A stretch of 64,000 bases of DNA from Romanomermis culicivorax. Taxonomy: Eukaryota; Nematoda; Enoplea; Mermithida; Mermithidae. A model generated the notes under the pieces. That model worked only from the letters and a program-made list of their open reading frames with translations, did not search any database and had not been told where the DNA came from. Each line of letters starts with the position of its first letter. Position 1 is the stretch's first letter. Shown here piece after piece: positions 24,301 through 35,104 of the stretch. The stretch spans positions 124,001 to 188,000 of the forward strand of contig CAWUHX010000122.1 in assembly GCA_963922205.1 (NCBI GenBank), read 5' to 3'. The position numbers and the translations under genes are program-made.

Positions 24301-27227
24301 GGATTAGGCTTACGCTTTGGCATTATTCAGGCTAACGGTACGTTCGGTCTACAGAAAAGCTTTTTCTACTGTGAACACTGTTCGAAACATTTGCGATACT
24401 AATACATTCGGTATACTGATAAACAATCCAACTATCATAGTAATGCTATGATTCTACTTTTAAGAGCGGCTCGACATTTCACATGGAGCTATACCAATGA
24501 AACTAAGGAAATACCGGTGCTAGACAAGACGCCTTGTGCCCGGGGTAAGTTATGCATAGGCGGCGAATGCGTCGATCGCACCGAGGAGACTTACTACGCT
24601 CAACCGGAGGTAAATTCGGGTGGCGTCGGCATGGAATGCGATTTAGCCAGATCGTGCATCCTCCTGCAGGATAAAATGTTGACCGGCGATATCGCCAAAC
24701 AATTCACTACGTGCGCAAAACGTGACTGTAATAAACCCTGTAAGCCGAATATTGAATTGGGTGCGACCTTTGCCGGACCCTCATTCAGCCAATCAGATGT
24801 GTCACATCAACGCCTACGTTAGAACCACTAAAAAAAGAAACGGTTTTCTCGTCAGCTGGTCATTTTTCACCAGAAACACTGCTTGAGGAGTTTTGTACGG
24901 TACAGTCCTTGTATTTCGAAACGAGAGATATATGAAATGATCAAACCACGTTGAATCGTGAAAAATCATGACGTTTGTACTAAAACGAAAATTCTTTATG
25001 CGATAAACATTTTCCCGCTTTTTATGAATCAGCAGTTGGAAAATGCTGAACCTGCAGATAATGTATTTCTCATTTTAGAATGAATGAATTACAGTAAAAA
25101 TCGATTGAAAGATATTTTTGATTGTCAGATTCGGTGGTTTATGAACTTTCACCTCATGATACCCGAACTTCATCACACGCTTTTCTTTATGATCATTTTG
25201 ATAAATATTCTGCCTCTTTCTGACAGAGAGTGTGTTTTTCTATCTATAACAGAATTTTTTATCAATGATTTTTCATAAATTCAAGCCAAATACGAAAACA
25301 AAAAACTAAAAGCATACCAATGTGAAGCCTAAAACAAAGATGCTCAAAATATTCAAATTAGTCATTCCATTGAAAATATATCTGTCCATCATCAAAGACT
25401 GCTGACATTTCACATGCCGCATTTCATGGTTTGTTCTTATTTTCTCCAAAAATGCGTCGAAGTCATTTAATCTTATCTGTGATTTTTCCGTTCAGTGTGG
25501 CCAGACAACATGTTCTTCAGCGAAATGGCCGTCCGATTTTTGTCTTGCAACAATCCAATGCCCGTCGAAATGGACCCATTATGCTTTATGGTACGTTCAC
25601 TATCACTTGAACTAAATTTAAAAAAATATAAATGTTTTCCCGACATGTTGCATTGCCATTAGAAGATTTGAAACAGAACCAAGAAACTTGGGTTACACAA
25701 AAGAGAAAAATTTTTTGCCGGACCTTGATAATTTTTAATCTGAATGTAAGACGTTTGAATGCTCGGAATCGGAATGAGTCATGTAAAGCAGATTTCTACT
25801 GATTTTAAGCAATGCATGGACCTTCAGCAAAAAGGGCTGATGAGCAGTAACCTCACGAAAAGTAAAGTTTTTCCAGTCATTGTTTTTAACAGAATATTTT
25901 GGATAAATGACCAAATGTTCAAAAATTCGTTTTGTACCCGATTTCGAAGGCCACAGTGCCTTCTATACAGCAGGCTCACACAAAACAATGGTTCTCGAGG
26001 TCTGGAAGATCAGCTGACTTTCTGATGGGTGGGATTATTGATTCCTTAGAATTCGGGGTTATGGAAAGAAAAAATCTTAAATTTTTGGTTGAGTAGTATA
26101 CGAACAACACTGTGATCTAATATGAAATCTCAATTTGTAGTCATAGTGCAGATTGGCCAAAATATAAAATACCTAAATTTTCGACCATTTTTTCTGCTCA
26201 AAATTAGTTTCTACCAAAAAATGAACAATTTTAACTCTTTGCTGTTCAAAAGATATTGTCGTTTACTCTTGATCTGATACAGCGCTATTTCATATTTTTA
26301 TAATTGTGAAGACCATATCATTAGGCCGGAAATTGGTGAGCCAGCTAAACTACCCTGTATCAGATTTTTGAGTATAAAAGTCTCGTTCGGTAAACGATTT
26401 TGACGACGTTGATGATAGATTCAGTGACAGCGGAAAACCCAAAAAATTGGTCATATTTAATAACCGATTTTGACGTTGCGATAAACTTTACATTTTAGAA
26501 AAAACCCTGAATTTTTCCATGACCGAAAGAATGTGTCGAATCTACCATTGTATCAGGTTATTGAAGAAATTTTTTTTGAAGAAAATTTTTTTAAAGATTT
26601 ATTTATTAACTTTTTTTGTTTGAAAATAAAAAAAAATCTTTTTGTTCTGGACGAGAAAATAATTTCCGTGATTGAAGTGATAAACCTACTAGTTTTTCCG
26701 CTTTGAATTTTCTTCAATGGTCTCGCTGCAACAATTAACCGTTTCAGAACAGATGAATTAATGTCATTTTTCACGTGCAATGAGCATAATAATACTCATG
26801 GTCTGCTAATGGTCTATCGAATGTCTCTTGTATTATTACCGAATATGGAAGTCTCAGGTGCCGTTTTTCGCTTTCTACGGTTCGCCATCTGATAGATTTA
26901 AAAAATCTATCGCTCATGTAAAGTAGCAAACCTTGTTTGTTTCAGAAACATAATAGCTTCGAAAACGACCCCAGTCGGATAGAACAAGCCGATGATATAC
27001 CGTTTGTCTTATACGAATTGTGCGAAATTTGTAATAAATCAACGGAACCGCATCCGGCCGCCTGTTATCCTGATCAGTCATCCGAGCATAGCATGCAATT
27101 CGGCTACCCGTGCGTTTCGGGTACGAAAATGAAAACGTATTGCGCCGGCGACTACTCTTGTGTCGCTACGTACAAAGATTCGCCCGATAGTTACGAAAAG
27201 CGGCCGCTCATGACTTGCGACAAGTGA
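15398..27227 (+). CDS. Six-exon type II membrane protein with ADAM/ADAMTS-like cysteine-rich ectodomain
   Basis: Exons 15398-15533, 19427-19714, 22745-22916, 24465-24739, ~25496-25590 and 26946-27227 join into 415 codons plus stop. All five junctions have GT/AG ends and compatible phases (1,1,2,1,0). The first base of exon 5 is set partly by phase and could be off by one. The N-terminal ~86 residues are basic/Ser-rich and cytoplasmic-looking. Residues ~87-109 are one strong membrane helix (CWLCLVVVACVLVAMVLLG). The C-terminal ~300 residues are Cys-rich. The segment with TPCARGKLCIGGECVDR, preceded by spaced Cys and a Trp, has the spacing of the cysteine-rich domain that follows the protease in ADAMTS-type proteins. 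No HExxH zinc-protease motif is present. An extracellular binding role is an inference. Introns are 1.5-3.9 kb; intron 1 holds a transposon. A trans-splice or 5' UTR acceptor (TTTCTCATATCAAG) precedes the start. Confidence 0.75.
15620..18114. mobile_element. 2.5-kb non-autonomous DNA transposon in intron 1
   Basis: Bounded by inverted ends CAGGGTGGCCACC and GGTGGCCACCCTG, with a 6-bp flanking duplication GTTTAT (15614-15619 and 18115-18120). Both subterminal regions are rich in repeated ACCGGGAA / TTCCCGGT units. The interior has about six diverged units of 0.12-0.56 kb, each with a GC hairpin, and several ATGTGGAAAAAA-type palindromes. ORFs inside are short and repeat-derived; no transposase is visible, so movement must depend on one supplied in trans. 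The superfamily is uncertain: a 6-bp duplication is unusual outside Polinton, IS3EU or Dada-like groups, and the CAGGGTGGCC end recalls hAT/P-like elements. Confidence 0.8.
15826..17920. repeat. Six GC-rich hairpins inside the 2.5-kb transposon
   Basis: CCGGCGC-TTC/TCC-GCGCCGG hairpins (7-bp stem, 3-nt loop) at 15826-15842, 16254-16270, 16745-16761 and 17343-17359, plus imperfect versions at ~17221-17236 and 17905-17920. Most follow an (A)AAATTTT(T)(C)C lead-in. They stand out sharply in AT-rich DNA and mark the internal repeat units. Confidence 0.8.
18503..18736. mobile_element. MITE, AGG(C)TCATTTATAC family
   Basis: Inverted ends AGGTCATTTATAC and GTATAAATGACCCT enclose ~230 bp with GACGGAACGGAACGG near the left and a matching CGTTCCGTT-like block near the right. 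Same family as 28148-28374, more diverged. No coding. Confidence 0.65.
20130..20620. mobile_element. Two abutting MITEs of the TATAGTCTG family
   Basis: A truncated copy (TATAGTCTGTTTTTTTCAAA, ~20135-20270) runs into a full copy (~20270-20618). The full copy starts TATAGTCTGTTTTTCTTGAA and ends TTTTAGAAGCATTTTATAAC...CTATA. The TA boundaries fit Tc1/mariner-like integration. They lie in intron 2 of the 15398-27227 gene. Confidence 0.65.
22245..22420. other. GC-rich patch of unknown nature in intron 2
   Basis: A local GC-rich stretch ending GCGCTGGCGCCTGGGCCTTAGGCCC just before AT-rich DNA. It contains inverted repeats (GGGCC...GGCCC, GGCGCC). It is not part of the gene model and is not recognised as a known element; an old LTR end or regulatory element is possible. 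Confidence 0.3.
24238..24322. repeat. Degenerate interstitial telomere-like hexamer array
   Basis: Fourteen consecutive 6-bp units read GGGCTT GGGCTT ACGCTT, then TGGCTC AGGCTC AGGCAT, on to AGGATT AGGCTT ACGCTT TGGCAT. The consensus AGGCTT is a rotation of TTAGGC, the telomere repeat of many nematodes. It lies in intron 3 of the membrane-protein gene. A shorter, weaker stretch with the same period lies near 44443-44475. Confidence 0.6.
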
Positions 27228-28147
27228 ACAATAAATTTGCAGTCACACGACTTAAACGATGAAATAGCCCGAAAAGAATTAACGATGAAATAGCCCGAAA
27301 CTTCGCGTCAACTTTATTTTAATTAGTTACTAATTGATAGAAACGTTGATAAAGTAAAAAATGGTAATAAAAATTCATAATTCTCAGGAAATATGACACA
27401 ATATTTGAGATGTTCGACCTCACATTTTGGATCATATTGATCAACAAAGAATTAATCAAACCTAAAAATGAAATTTATGTGCAGTTTCAAGCACTGATCA
27501 CAATGGTGATATTGATTCCGCATTCTGTTCAAAAATAGAATTTCGCGTAGGTACAGTAATCCAAAAATCAAAACTTCCTTCTGCTTGTGAGCATATTATT
27601 TAATCTAAAGTCAAATTTTTATAAAATGCCAGTAAATCGAAAAATGACAAAAATTAGCACTATCCTTGGCATCGTTTTACGCAAAGTTTCTCTACAATAG
27701 AAAATTTTACTCGAATAAGTATTGAAGGTATTAATCCGCATTTACACATCATGACCAATCGAATTTCAGTGCACGTGAAGTGCATTCAGTCATTTAACGC
27801 CTGTTTTTCCTGGCCCAGTCTGATTGGCTACGGCCATCGTGGCCGTGCTGTGAAATATAAATGCGTATGCGCAAAAACTTATCGTTCCTGACGTATGCAT
27901 TAGCAGAAAATTGTAAAAATATGAAATAATACTGCTTTACCGGGGAGGTCTAGGGATTCAGTCGATGGAATCAGATTAGGCATGCTGAAAAGGATGAACT
28001 TTGCAAAAAAATTTCTGATCTTTTGATTCGATATGTTAATGCACACGAAATAGGCAGTAAACTCCACTCATTTAAAGTAAGGAACAACAAGTTCATGCAA
28101 AAAACATGAAAAATCGCCAAATATTTGTCACACACCAGCAAAAGTAA
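27228..28147. other. Intergenic DNA, no gene supported
   Basis: 3' flank of the membrane-protein gene, then AT-rich DNA. A CCAAT/ATTGG-containing patch (~27780-27870) could be promoter-like but has no linked start codon. Nothing else is supported. Confidence 0.4.
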
Positions 28148-28374
28148 AGGCTCATTTATACGTCCCTTTTCCGACGGAACGAAATGAAATCGACAGAACG
28201 TAACCGAACGAAAGGGAAATTTTCGTTCCAATCGGTTTGGTCGGAGATTATCGTCAGTCGTTTTGCGCAAAATTCAGTTATCTTTTCCAACCGAGAGTGG
28301 ATTTTCAGGCCGAACATTTCAAGGTATTGACGATTCGTTCCGTTTTGTCAGAAAAGGCAAGAATAAATGAGCCT
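28148..28374. mobile_element. MITE with TAA duplication (PIF/Harbinger-like)
   Basis: Inverted ends AGGCTCATTTAT and ATAAATGAGCCT, flanked on both sides by TAA (28145-28147 and 28375-28377). Interior contains GACGGAACG and CGTTCCGTT blocks. Related to 18503-18736. No coding. It lies ~100 bp outside the Polinton end. Confidence 0.75.
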
Positions 28375-28477
28375 TAAGAAATTCTGTCAGGGGTCATCAT
28401 GTTCCAAGAGATTCTGCACTTTACGTCGTTGAAGTAAAGGGAAAAATCAGTTTCAGGCAAAAATACTAGCCCAGATG

Positions 28478-28787
28478 AGTAGTACCTAGGGGTCCTTCAG
28501 ACCGCCACCCACGCATTTTCTGAAAACTGGATGTTTACTTTTCAGCTTGCGTGCCTTGTTTCTTAGTGCATATCAAACTGGTTCTTGTATATAAAACTCA
28601 CATAGACAAACTGATAAAGTATAGCCTCTACCTCTTGTGTGTTCTAAAAATAGATTTCTCCGAAAACTTCATATTTACTTTTCAGCTCGCATCAATGTGT
28701 GCTTTGTTTTTTCTTAATGCACTGTAAACTAGTTCTCCTATATAAATCTCACATAGGCAATTGATGAAATACTGACAACGTACTTTC
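28478..28787 (+). repeat. Polinton left terminal inverted repeat
   Basis: The first ~210 bp match the right end at about 96% by eye (nine to ten mismatches). Similarity then continues with indels to ~28787. It contains two to three diverged ~105-bp subunits (TTTACTTTTCAGCT... ATATAAA(A/T)CTCACATAG(A/G)CAA). Confidence 0.92.
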
Positions 28788-29114
28788 TTTGAAACCTTCC
28801 CGATGTGCATGAAACTAGCTTGCTACAGTGCCAATGGTAGTATCAATGCACGTAGACAAGCTGATAAAATAAAATAGTAAACAAATGTTGTTTTGCAATG
28901 ACGAGATTTTTCTAGGAGATGAAGAAACTAGTTCAGCGAAATCCAAACTTTTCTACATGTAGATTGGCCAGACAGTGTATAAATAGAATGATAAAAAAAG
29001 AAACTGCTCTAAGTAAATTTGCTCAAGCAGACAGCTAACACATAGACAAAAAGGGCTATAAAAGTTATTAAACACTGTCAGAGAATCATTTTTCTCCGTG
29101 TGTCTATTTCAAAA
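28788..29114 (+). promoter_or_regulatory. Polinton left leader, presumed pol promoter region
   Basis: Non-coding DNA between the TIR and the polymerase start. A third diverged TIR-like subunit (CACGTAGACAAGCTGATAAAATA, ~28850) is visible. TATAAATAG at ~28978 and CTATAAAAG at ~29054 are TATA-like and lie ~135 and ~60 bp upstream of the start codon. Confidence 0.4.
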
Positions 29115-32100
29115 ATGGGTGACTCTAATGATTCCGATATTAGTGATTCCTATATATTCGACTTAAATGTGGACGATTTGTTTTTGGATTGGATTCTCGA
29201 TCCAGCTGACAATACGTGGGGACCATTAGAAGAGGCAGAAAAAGAAGATCGACACGTGACTCTACCCAGTGCTGATGAAGGCACTTCAATGTTACTTGAC
29301 AATAGTAACAATTCGTCAGACTGGGAAATTACAACTGTGGATGAATATATCGCATCTGATGAAGATGAATTGAATCAGCAGGGTGGTAATGTTGAATTTC
29401 CACCCGAACACTTTTACTACCTCGGCGAAAGTGCAGAACAAAGAGTATGGTTATTCCGAACGAGTGGGCAGACGCGACAGTTCTTCTTGAGGAACCTCGA
29501 ACAATGCAACAATTTATACCAACAGCTACCTATAATTTTTGATCACGCAATTGATCAAATGACGACTGATATACAGGAGGACGATTTGGTCGAAGCAGCT
29601 TTTTACCACCCTAATCTCGACAATCCTATTCTCGTACATTTTCGGCCCCGCATTAATTTCAACGGAAGCATCATGGTCGATTTATTCGAGCGCGTCATCC
29701 AATCAAATCAGCAAATAACTTTGGAAGATCCGGCAGCAGCAATAAAGTTGGTGACAGTAAAGAAATTACGAGGTGCCAGTTCCCACAATAAACAGAGATT
29801 TTTTACTCACGACGAGTTTTTATATCGCGGAAAAAGTGGATGCTTTGTACATATAAACAATCGAGATAACCTATGCCTCCCGAGAGCCATTGTCACAGCC
29901 ATAGCCCGACTCAACAAAGAGGATCCAACATACTTATGGAACAGTATTCGCAAAGGAGATTCTGACCGTCATACTCTGCAGAAACGAAAAGCTATGGAGC
30001 TGATGGATGAAGCTGGTTTATCCAACCACCATGGTGCTTGCGGCATTGAGGAGCTCAAAAAGATTCAAGCTGTGTTACCAGACTACAAAATTAAGCTGTT
30101 TAGCAAGGAGCACTATTGCGCCATCATTTTCAAAGGTGAGTTTCTAATTTGTTTCTTTGTCATAATGCAACTTTTGAATCATTTAGGGAATAATGACGCT
30201 GAAAAAGTTATCCAATTGTATTATCATGACCAGCACTACACAGTCATTAGTTCTATGCCTGGATTTTTTTCACAATCCTACTGGTGCGAACTCTGCAACA
30301 TAGCATACAGCACAGAAGATAATCATCGATGTATCAACAAGTGCACTTCCTGTTACCATCGTCCGCCTTGCAAGCAGGTCAAAATTATAATTTGTGAAGA
30401 ATGCAACTGCTACTTCAACAGCGTATTTTGCTACAACAACCATTTACGTGAGTATGATGTCACTTCAACTGGAACCAAAACAAAGCGTACAAAGACTGGT
30501 TCGATTTGTGATAAGATTCACCGATGCAAGTCATGCAAGAGACACGTGCGTAAAAGTAGTTTATCAAAACACAAGTGTGGTTACACCAAATGCCGAATTT
30601 GTAAGCAGGAAGTCTTGATAAAAGGTAAGAATTGGCAATTTATCATCAGATAAGCATTTCATTAATCTTTTGCTTATAGGTCACCAATGCTACATGCAAA
30701 GGATTGATGTTGAAGATGATTCTGAGACTGAAGAAGAGCAGTTGGTAGACTTAGACTCCTGCAATGGAGACAGTCTGCTGGATGATCAGTCTGCATGTGT
30801 TAAATCAAAATCAAAACGGGAAAAGCTGGAAATCATACCACGTTTTGTTTTCTTTGATTTTGAGACCACTCAAGAGCGTGTATTAAGGAAGACTCAGCTT
30901 GGTGAAGAGCTGGAGCATGTGCCAAATTTATGTATTGCACATGTAATATGTGATACATGTCAAAATCAGGCTTCTGATACTGTGTGTCATCGATGTGGAC
31001 CGAGAAAACGAACATTCATCAGAGAGGACTGTTTGGACAAATTTTGTAGATTTCTGTTCAACTCATCCATGAAAAATACAACTGCAATAGCTCATAACGC
31101 CAAGGGCTTTGATTCACAATTCCTTTTACGATATTAGTATAAAGAAGGCATTGCTCCCAAAGTTGTCACAAAAGGTGAGATTAGATATTAATTATATAAA
31201 TGACTAAATACATTGCTTTTTCAGGGTTGAACATCATTTCCCTGACAGTCGACAGCATCAAAGTTATCGATTCCTTCAATTTTCTGCTTATGCCACTCAG
31301 CGCTTTACCAAAAGCATTCGGAATTGATGAACTCTGTAAAGGCTACTTTCCACACATGTTCAACAGACAGGAAAACTGGAATTACATTGGAAAATGGCCA
31401 GATGTGCATTTTTATTCACCAGACACCATGAAGGGGGAAAGCCACGACAAATTTATGCGATGGTATTATCAGCAAACAGAAAAGGTTAGTTGATATAAAA
31501 TTATAATTGTACAATAAATTGACATCATCACCATCTTTAGGTGTTCAATTTCCAAGAAGAGCTTATCAAATATTGCGAAAATGATGTAGATGTGCTCGTC
31601 AAAGCCTGCCTCAAGTTTCGAAACATATTCATGCGTGAAACAACTGTGGATCCATTCGAAAAATCACTCACCATTGCTGGAGCATGCAATAGAGTGTATC
31701 GTAAGCTCTTTTTAAAGAAAGATACGATAGGTTTAGTACCACATAATGGATACCGGGGCAAAGACAAACAATCCGTAAAGGCCATTATGTGGCTTCAGTG
31801 GTTGAATGTGAAAAACAACCTGCGTATTCAGCACGCTTTGAATGGTAAGGAAGTCTGGGTAAGTTCTTACAAGGTAGATGGAATCGATGGAGGTACAATT
31901 TATGAGTTTTATGGATGCTACTGGCACGGCTGTCCTAAATGCATGAAGCAGAGGAACCATCTCACAGCCGATCAAGTTTCAACTGCCCGGGATGCCTACA
32001 TGAGAACAATGGCATGTCGACAACATCTAAAATAACTAGGATATCAGCTCATCGAGCTTTGGGAGTGCGAGCTCGACATCTTACTCGCGAACAATGTTGA

Positions 32101-33756
32101 GATAGCTGAATTTTTCAAGAAATCAGCACGGGTAGAACCCTTGAATCCAAGAGATGGTAAGATCTTTTTGTGTCATGTGTTTCTTTTTTTTAAGTTTCCC
32201 TCTTGTAGCTTTCTACAGTGGTCGTACAAATGCCATAAAGCTGTACCACAAGATTGAGGAAACAGAAAGGATAAATTACGTGGATGTCTGTAGTTTGTAC
32301 CCATACACGAACAAGTATGGTGTATATCCAATCGGACATCCATTGCTAATTACGGAAAACTTCAAAGACATCAATGAAAAACCATACGAAGGCTTGATCA
32401 AGTGCCTCGTTTTACCTCCGCAAGATCTCTATCACCCCGTTTTACCCTATTGTTCAAATGGTAAATTAACATTTCCATTATGTCGACAATGCACCGACTT
32501 ACAACAACCCAAATGTACACATTCGAATGAAGAGGATCGAGCTTTGCTGGGAACGTGGGTAACAATGGAACTTTACAAAGCTCTAGATAAAGGCTACAAG
32601 GTAATATTTGATAAGTTGATGTTAGCTCTGTTTAACCAAGAACCAATTTCAGGTTTTGAAAGTCTTTGAAGTTTGGCATTATGAAGCTGTGGATAGATAC
32701 GATCAAATTTCCAATCCAGATAGCGGTTTATTCACCAGCTATGTGAACACTTTTATGAAAATGAAAATGGTAAAACAAACATTAAGTCATATTTTATATA
32801 TATTATTGTGATTTGTAGGAAGCGGAAGGCTGGCCGGCACATTGTAACAATGATGCCTCTAGGCAGGCATACTTGAGTGATATAGAGGAGCGTGAAGGAA
32901 TAATGCTGGACAGAACAGAAATTGAAAAAAATCCAGGCAAACGGGCTTTGGCAAAGCTGATGCTAAATTCGTTTTGGGGCAAAGTAAGAATTTTTAAAAC
33001 TGTAAACACAGTTTTTATAATCTGTCATACCATTTTCAGTTTGGTCAACGATATAATTTGACAAAGACAGTTTATTTTACAAATCCGCAGCAATATTTCG
33101 ACCTTATATTTGATCCATCAGCAATTATTCAGAGTGTGACAATCATTAGTGAAACTCTCATTGCTGTCAGCTACACAGAGAAAGAAGAATTTGTCTTAAC
33201 ATTGCCTTACGTCAACCCTGTGATAGCAGCTTATACGACAACTCAAGCCCGGCTAACGCTTTACTCTTATATCGAAAAGTTGGAGCGACGTGTTTTATAT
33301 TTTGACACAGATAGTGTCATTTATTTATCAAACATTAGCGATACCAATGAATATAAAGTACCAATTGGATGGTCTTTGGGTGAAATGATGGATGAGTTAA
33401 AGGATTACGGCCAGGGATCTTACATTACGGAATTTATCAGTGGTGGTCCGAAGAACTACTCCTACTGTGTATATAGTACAAAGGACGAGAAACTGCATTA
33501 CGTAACAAAAGTTGGTGGTATTACATTAAACCACAAAGTAGCGAAACAAGTAAACTTTGAAAGTTTAAAACAAATGGTAAAATCGTTCATTATATCTAAT
33601 GATACAGAAGAAATTAATGTTGTAACTGAAAGAATTGATAGAAAACAGGACCATACTGTAGTAACTAGACCTGTACAAAAAAAATTTAGAGTTGTATATG
33701 ATAAACGCGTTATTGTGAAAGATTTTACAACTGTACCTTATGGATGGAAAGTATAA
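29115..33756 (+). CDS. Protein-primed DNA polymerase B with OTU-like N-terminal domain; two in-frame stops
   Basis: Nine exons: 29115-30135, 30187-30624, 30680-31174, 31225-31484, 31541-32156, 32209-32600, 32653-32769, 32819-32983, 33040-33756. They keep one frame for 1406 codons. Residues ~245-385 hold an OTU-like pattern (RDNLCLPRA, later HDQHYTV). A Cys-rich zinc cluster follows (~390-510). The 3'-5' exonuclease motifs are DFET (~546), NAKGFD (~632) and YCENDVD (exon 5). Palm motifs are DVCSLYP (~970), KLMLNSFWGK (~1160) and YFDTDS (~1257). The enzyme copies the transposon from a protein primer. TAG at 31135-31137 (codon 639) and TAA at 32033-32035 (codon 903) interrupt it before the palm motifs; no frameshift accompanies either. 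As annotated, no full-length polymerase would be made without readthrough. Confidence 0.93.
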
Positions 33757-33805
33757 ATATTGATGTATTAATTTGCTTATTCATTTGTTTTATATGCTTA
33801 ATAAA

Positions 33806-34444
33806 ATGGCTACTTTCAACTTTGCTTGGAAGCACCCTTTCAATTGTATTGTCTCAGCTCCTACCAAATCGGGAAAAACTGAGTTTGTGAAAAAACTAAT
33901 CTTGTTCGCCAAACAAATGATTGAACCAGTACCAATGAGGATCATATGGTGTTATACTGAATGGCAGAATACTTACACTGATTTGCAAAACAAATGTAGC
34001 AATGTTTCTTTCTTCGAAGGATTACCATCTATCGAGGTTCTGAAAAGCTTCAAACAACAGCCTCAATTATTAGTTCTAGATGACATGATGCAGGAAATGA
34101 AAACTGACAAGAGGCTCAATGAGTTGTTTACAAGAGGCTCTCATCACTGGAATTTATCAGTTATACACATTGTCCAAAATGCTTTTTTTGAAGGAATGAG
34201 GACAAGCAGAATAAATGCTCAATATTTGGTGCTAATGAAAAATCCAGCAGATAGACTACAGATACAGACATTGGGAAGGCAAATTTTTCCAGGTTCTAAA
34301 CACTTTATAGAAGCCTTTGAAGATGCAACTGGGTCATCTTATGGCTATTTGATTATTGATTTGACTCAAGACACACTAGATAAATTTAGACTCAGGACAA
34401 ATATCTTCCCAACTGATGCGGGTATGATTATATATGTACCATGA
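33806..34444 (+). CDS. Polinton genome-packaging ATPase (A32/FtsK-HerA type)
   Basis: 212 aa from the ATG at 33806; the upstream in-frame TTG is not needed. Walker A is APTKSGKTEF (residues ~18-27) and Walker B is LLVLDDMM (~86-93). A Gln/Asn-bearing sensor-like segment follows (VIHIVQNAF). This is the family that pumps DNA into the capsid in adenovirus-like and NCLDV-like viruses, and it is a core Polinton gene. Intact, intronless, 49 bp after pol. The length fits the compact Polinton form. Confidence 0.9.
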   Translation: MATFNFAWKHPFNCIVSAPTKSGKTEFVKKLILFAKQMIEPVPMRIIWCYTEWQNTYTDLQNKCSNVSFFEGLPSIEVLKSFKQQPQLLVLDDMMQEMKTDKRLNELFTRGSHHWNLSVIHIVQNAFFEGMRTSRINAQYLVLMKNPADRLQIQTLGRQIFPGSKHFIEAFEDATGSSYGYLIIDLTQDTLDKFRLRTNIFPTDAGMIIYVP

Positions 34445-34522
34445 TGAAAGATATATAGGCCATGGACTTGTCAGCTTGGATCATTTTCTTTTATAAACAT
34501 CTACTGATAAGTTGCTTCTATT

Positions 34523-35050
34523 ATGGATAACTCCCGCACTGTTGAGGAAATGGAGTTTGATACAACAACCGAAAGGGTATATAATGCATTAAATGGTATG
34601 CCCCCATGTCCACCTCCGCAATGCCTTTTAATCCGAATGTTTGACAACAAGACATATGGAAAAATAGCATCCAGTATATGTTTTATGCTGTTCCTCGGAG
34701 GATTCTTCTGGTCAATTCTACATGACACCAGGGCACCCGCTTTAACAAGTAATTTCTCTATTCAGAAGGAAAAATCATTCATTTTGATGCAAATAAAGAA
34801 TGATGAAATTGCAATGTATTCAGTCAATGCCAGTAGTAGACAGAATATTGCACACTTTATTGAAAAATACTTATTATGCCCTCTACATGAAATGCATGAA
34901 TATTGGCCCCTATGTCAGAAATCAGTACCATTAAATGCTGACATACGTGCATGCTGCGATGAAGATGGTCAATTCAAGAGCCTAAATTTAGCAACAATTG
35001 AGCTGAATAAACAAACTGTAAATTCCTTTCTCAAACTCTTGAAAGAATAA
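34523..35050 (+). CDS. Polinton membrane protein with one CC-domain
   Basis: 175 aa. The N-terminal ~45 residues include a Pro/Cys cluster (PPCPPPQC). One membrane helix spans ~47-66 (ICFMLFLGGFFWSIL). The C-terminal ~95 residues match both halves of the secreted protein encoded at 35644-36369: a hydrophobic strand (FILMQI), a mid-domain Cys-Pro, a Cys, then ACCD, then a Leu-rich helix ending LKLL. Topology suggests a type II protein with the CC-domain outside the membrane or virion. Not a known Polinton core gene; an envelope, attachment or receptor-like role is possible but unproven. Confidence 0.8.
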   Translation: MDNSRTVEEMEFDTTTERVYNALNGMPPCPPPQCLLIRMFDNKTYGKIASSICFMLFLGGFFWSILHDTRAPALTSNFSIQKEKSFILMQIKNDEIAMYSVNASSRQNIAHFIEKYLLCPLHEMHEYWPLCQKSVPLNADIRACCDEDGQFKSLNLATIELNKQTVNSFLKLLKE

Positions 35051-35104
35051 TCTGCCAGCACTTATTCACTCATCAGTACTTGTGGACAAGCAGTCCTATT
35101 TCCA

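Noticed and set aside
24448..24834. 124-aa ORF as a stand-alone gene
   Set aside because: A GTAAGC donor at 24740 and the matching phases of neighbouring exons place its first part in the six-exon gene; the rest is intron.
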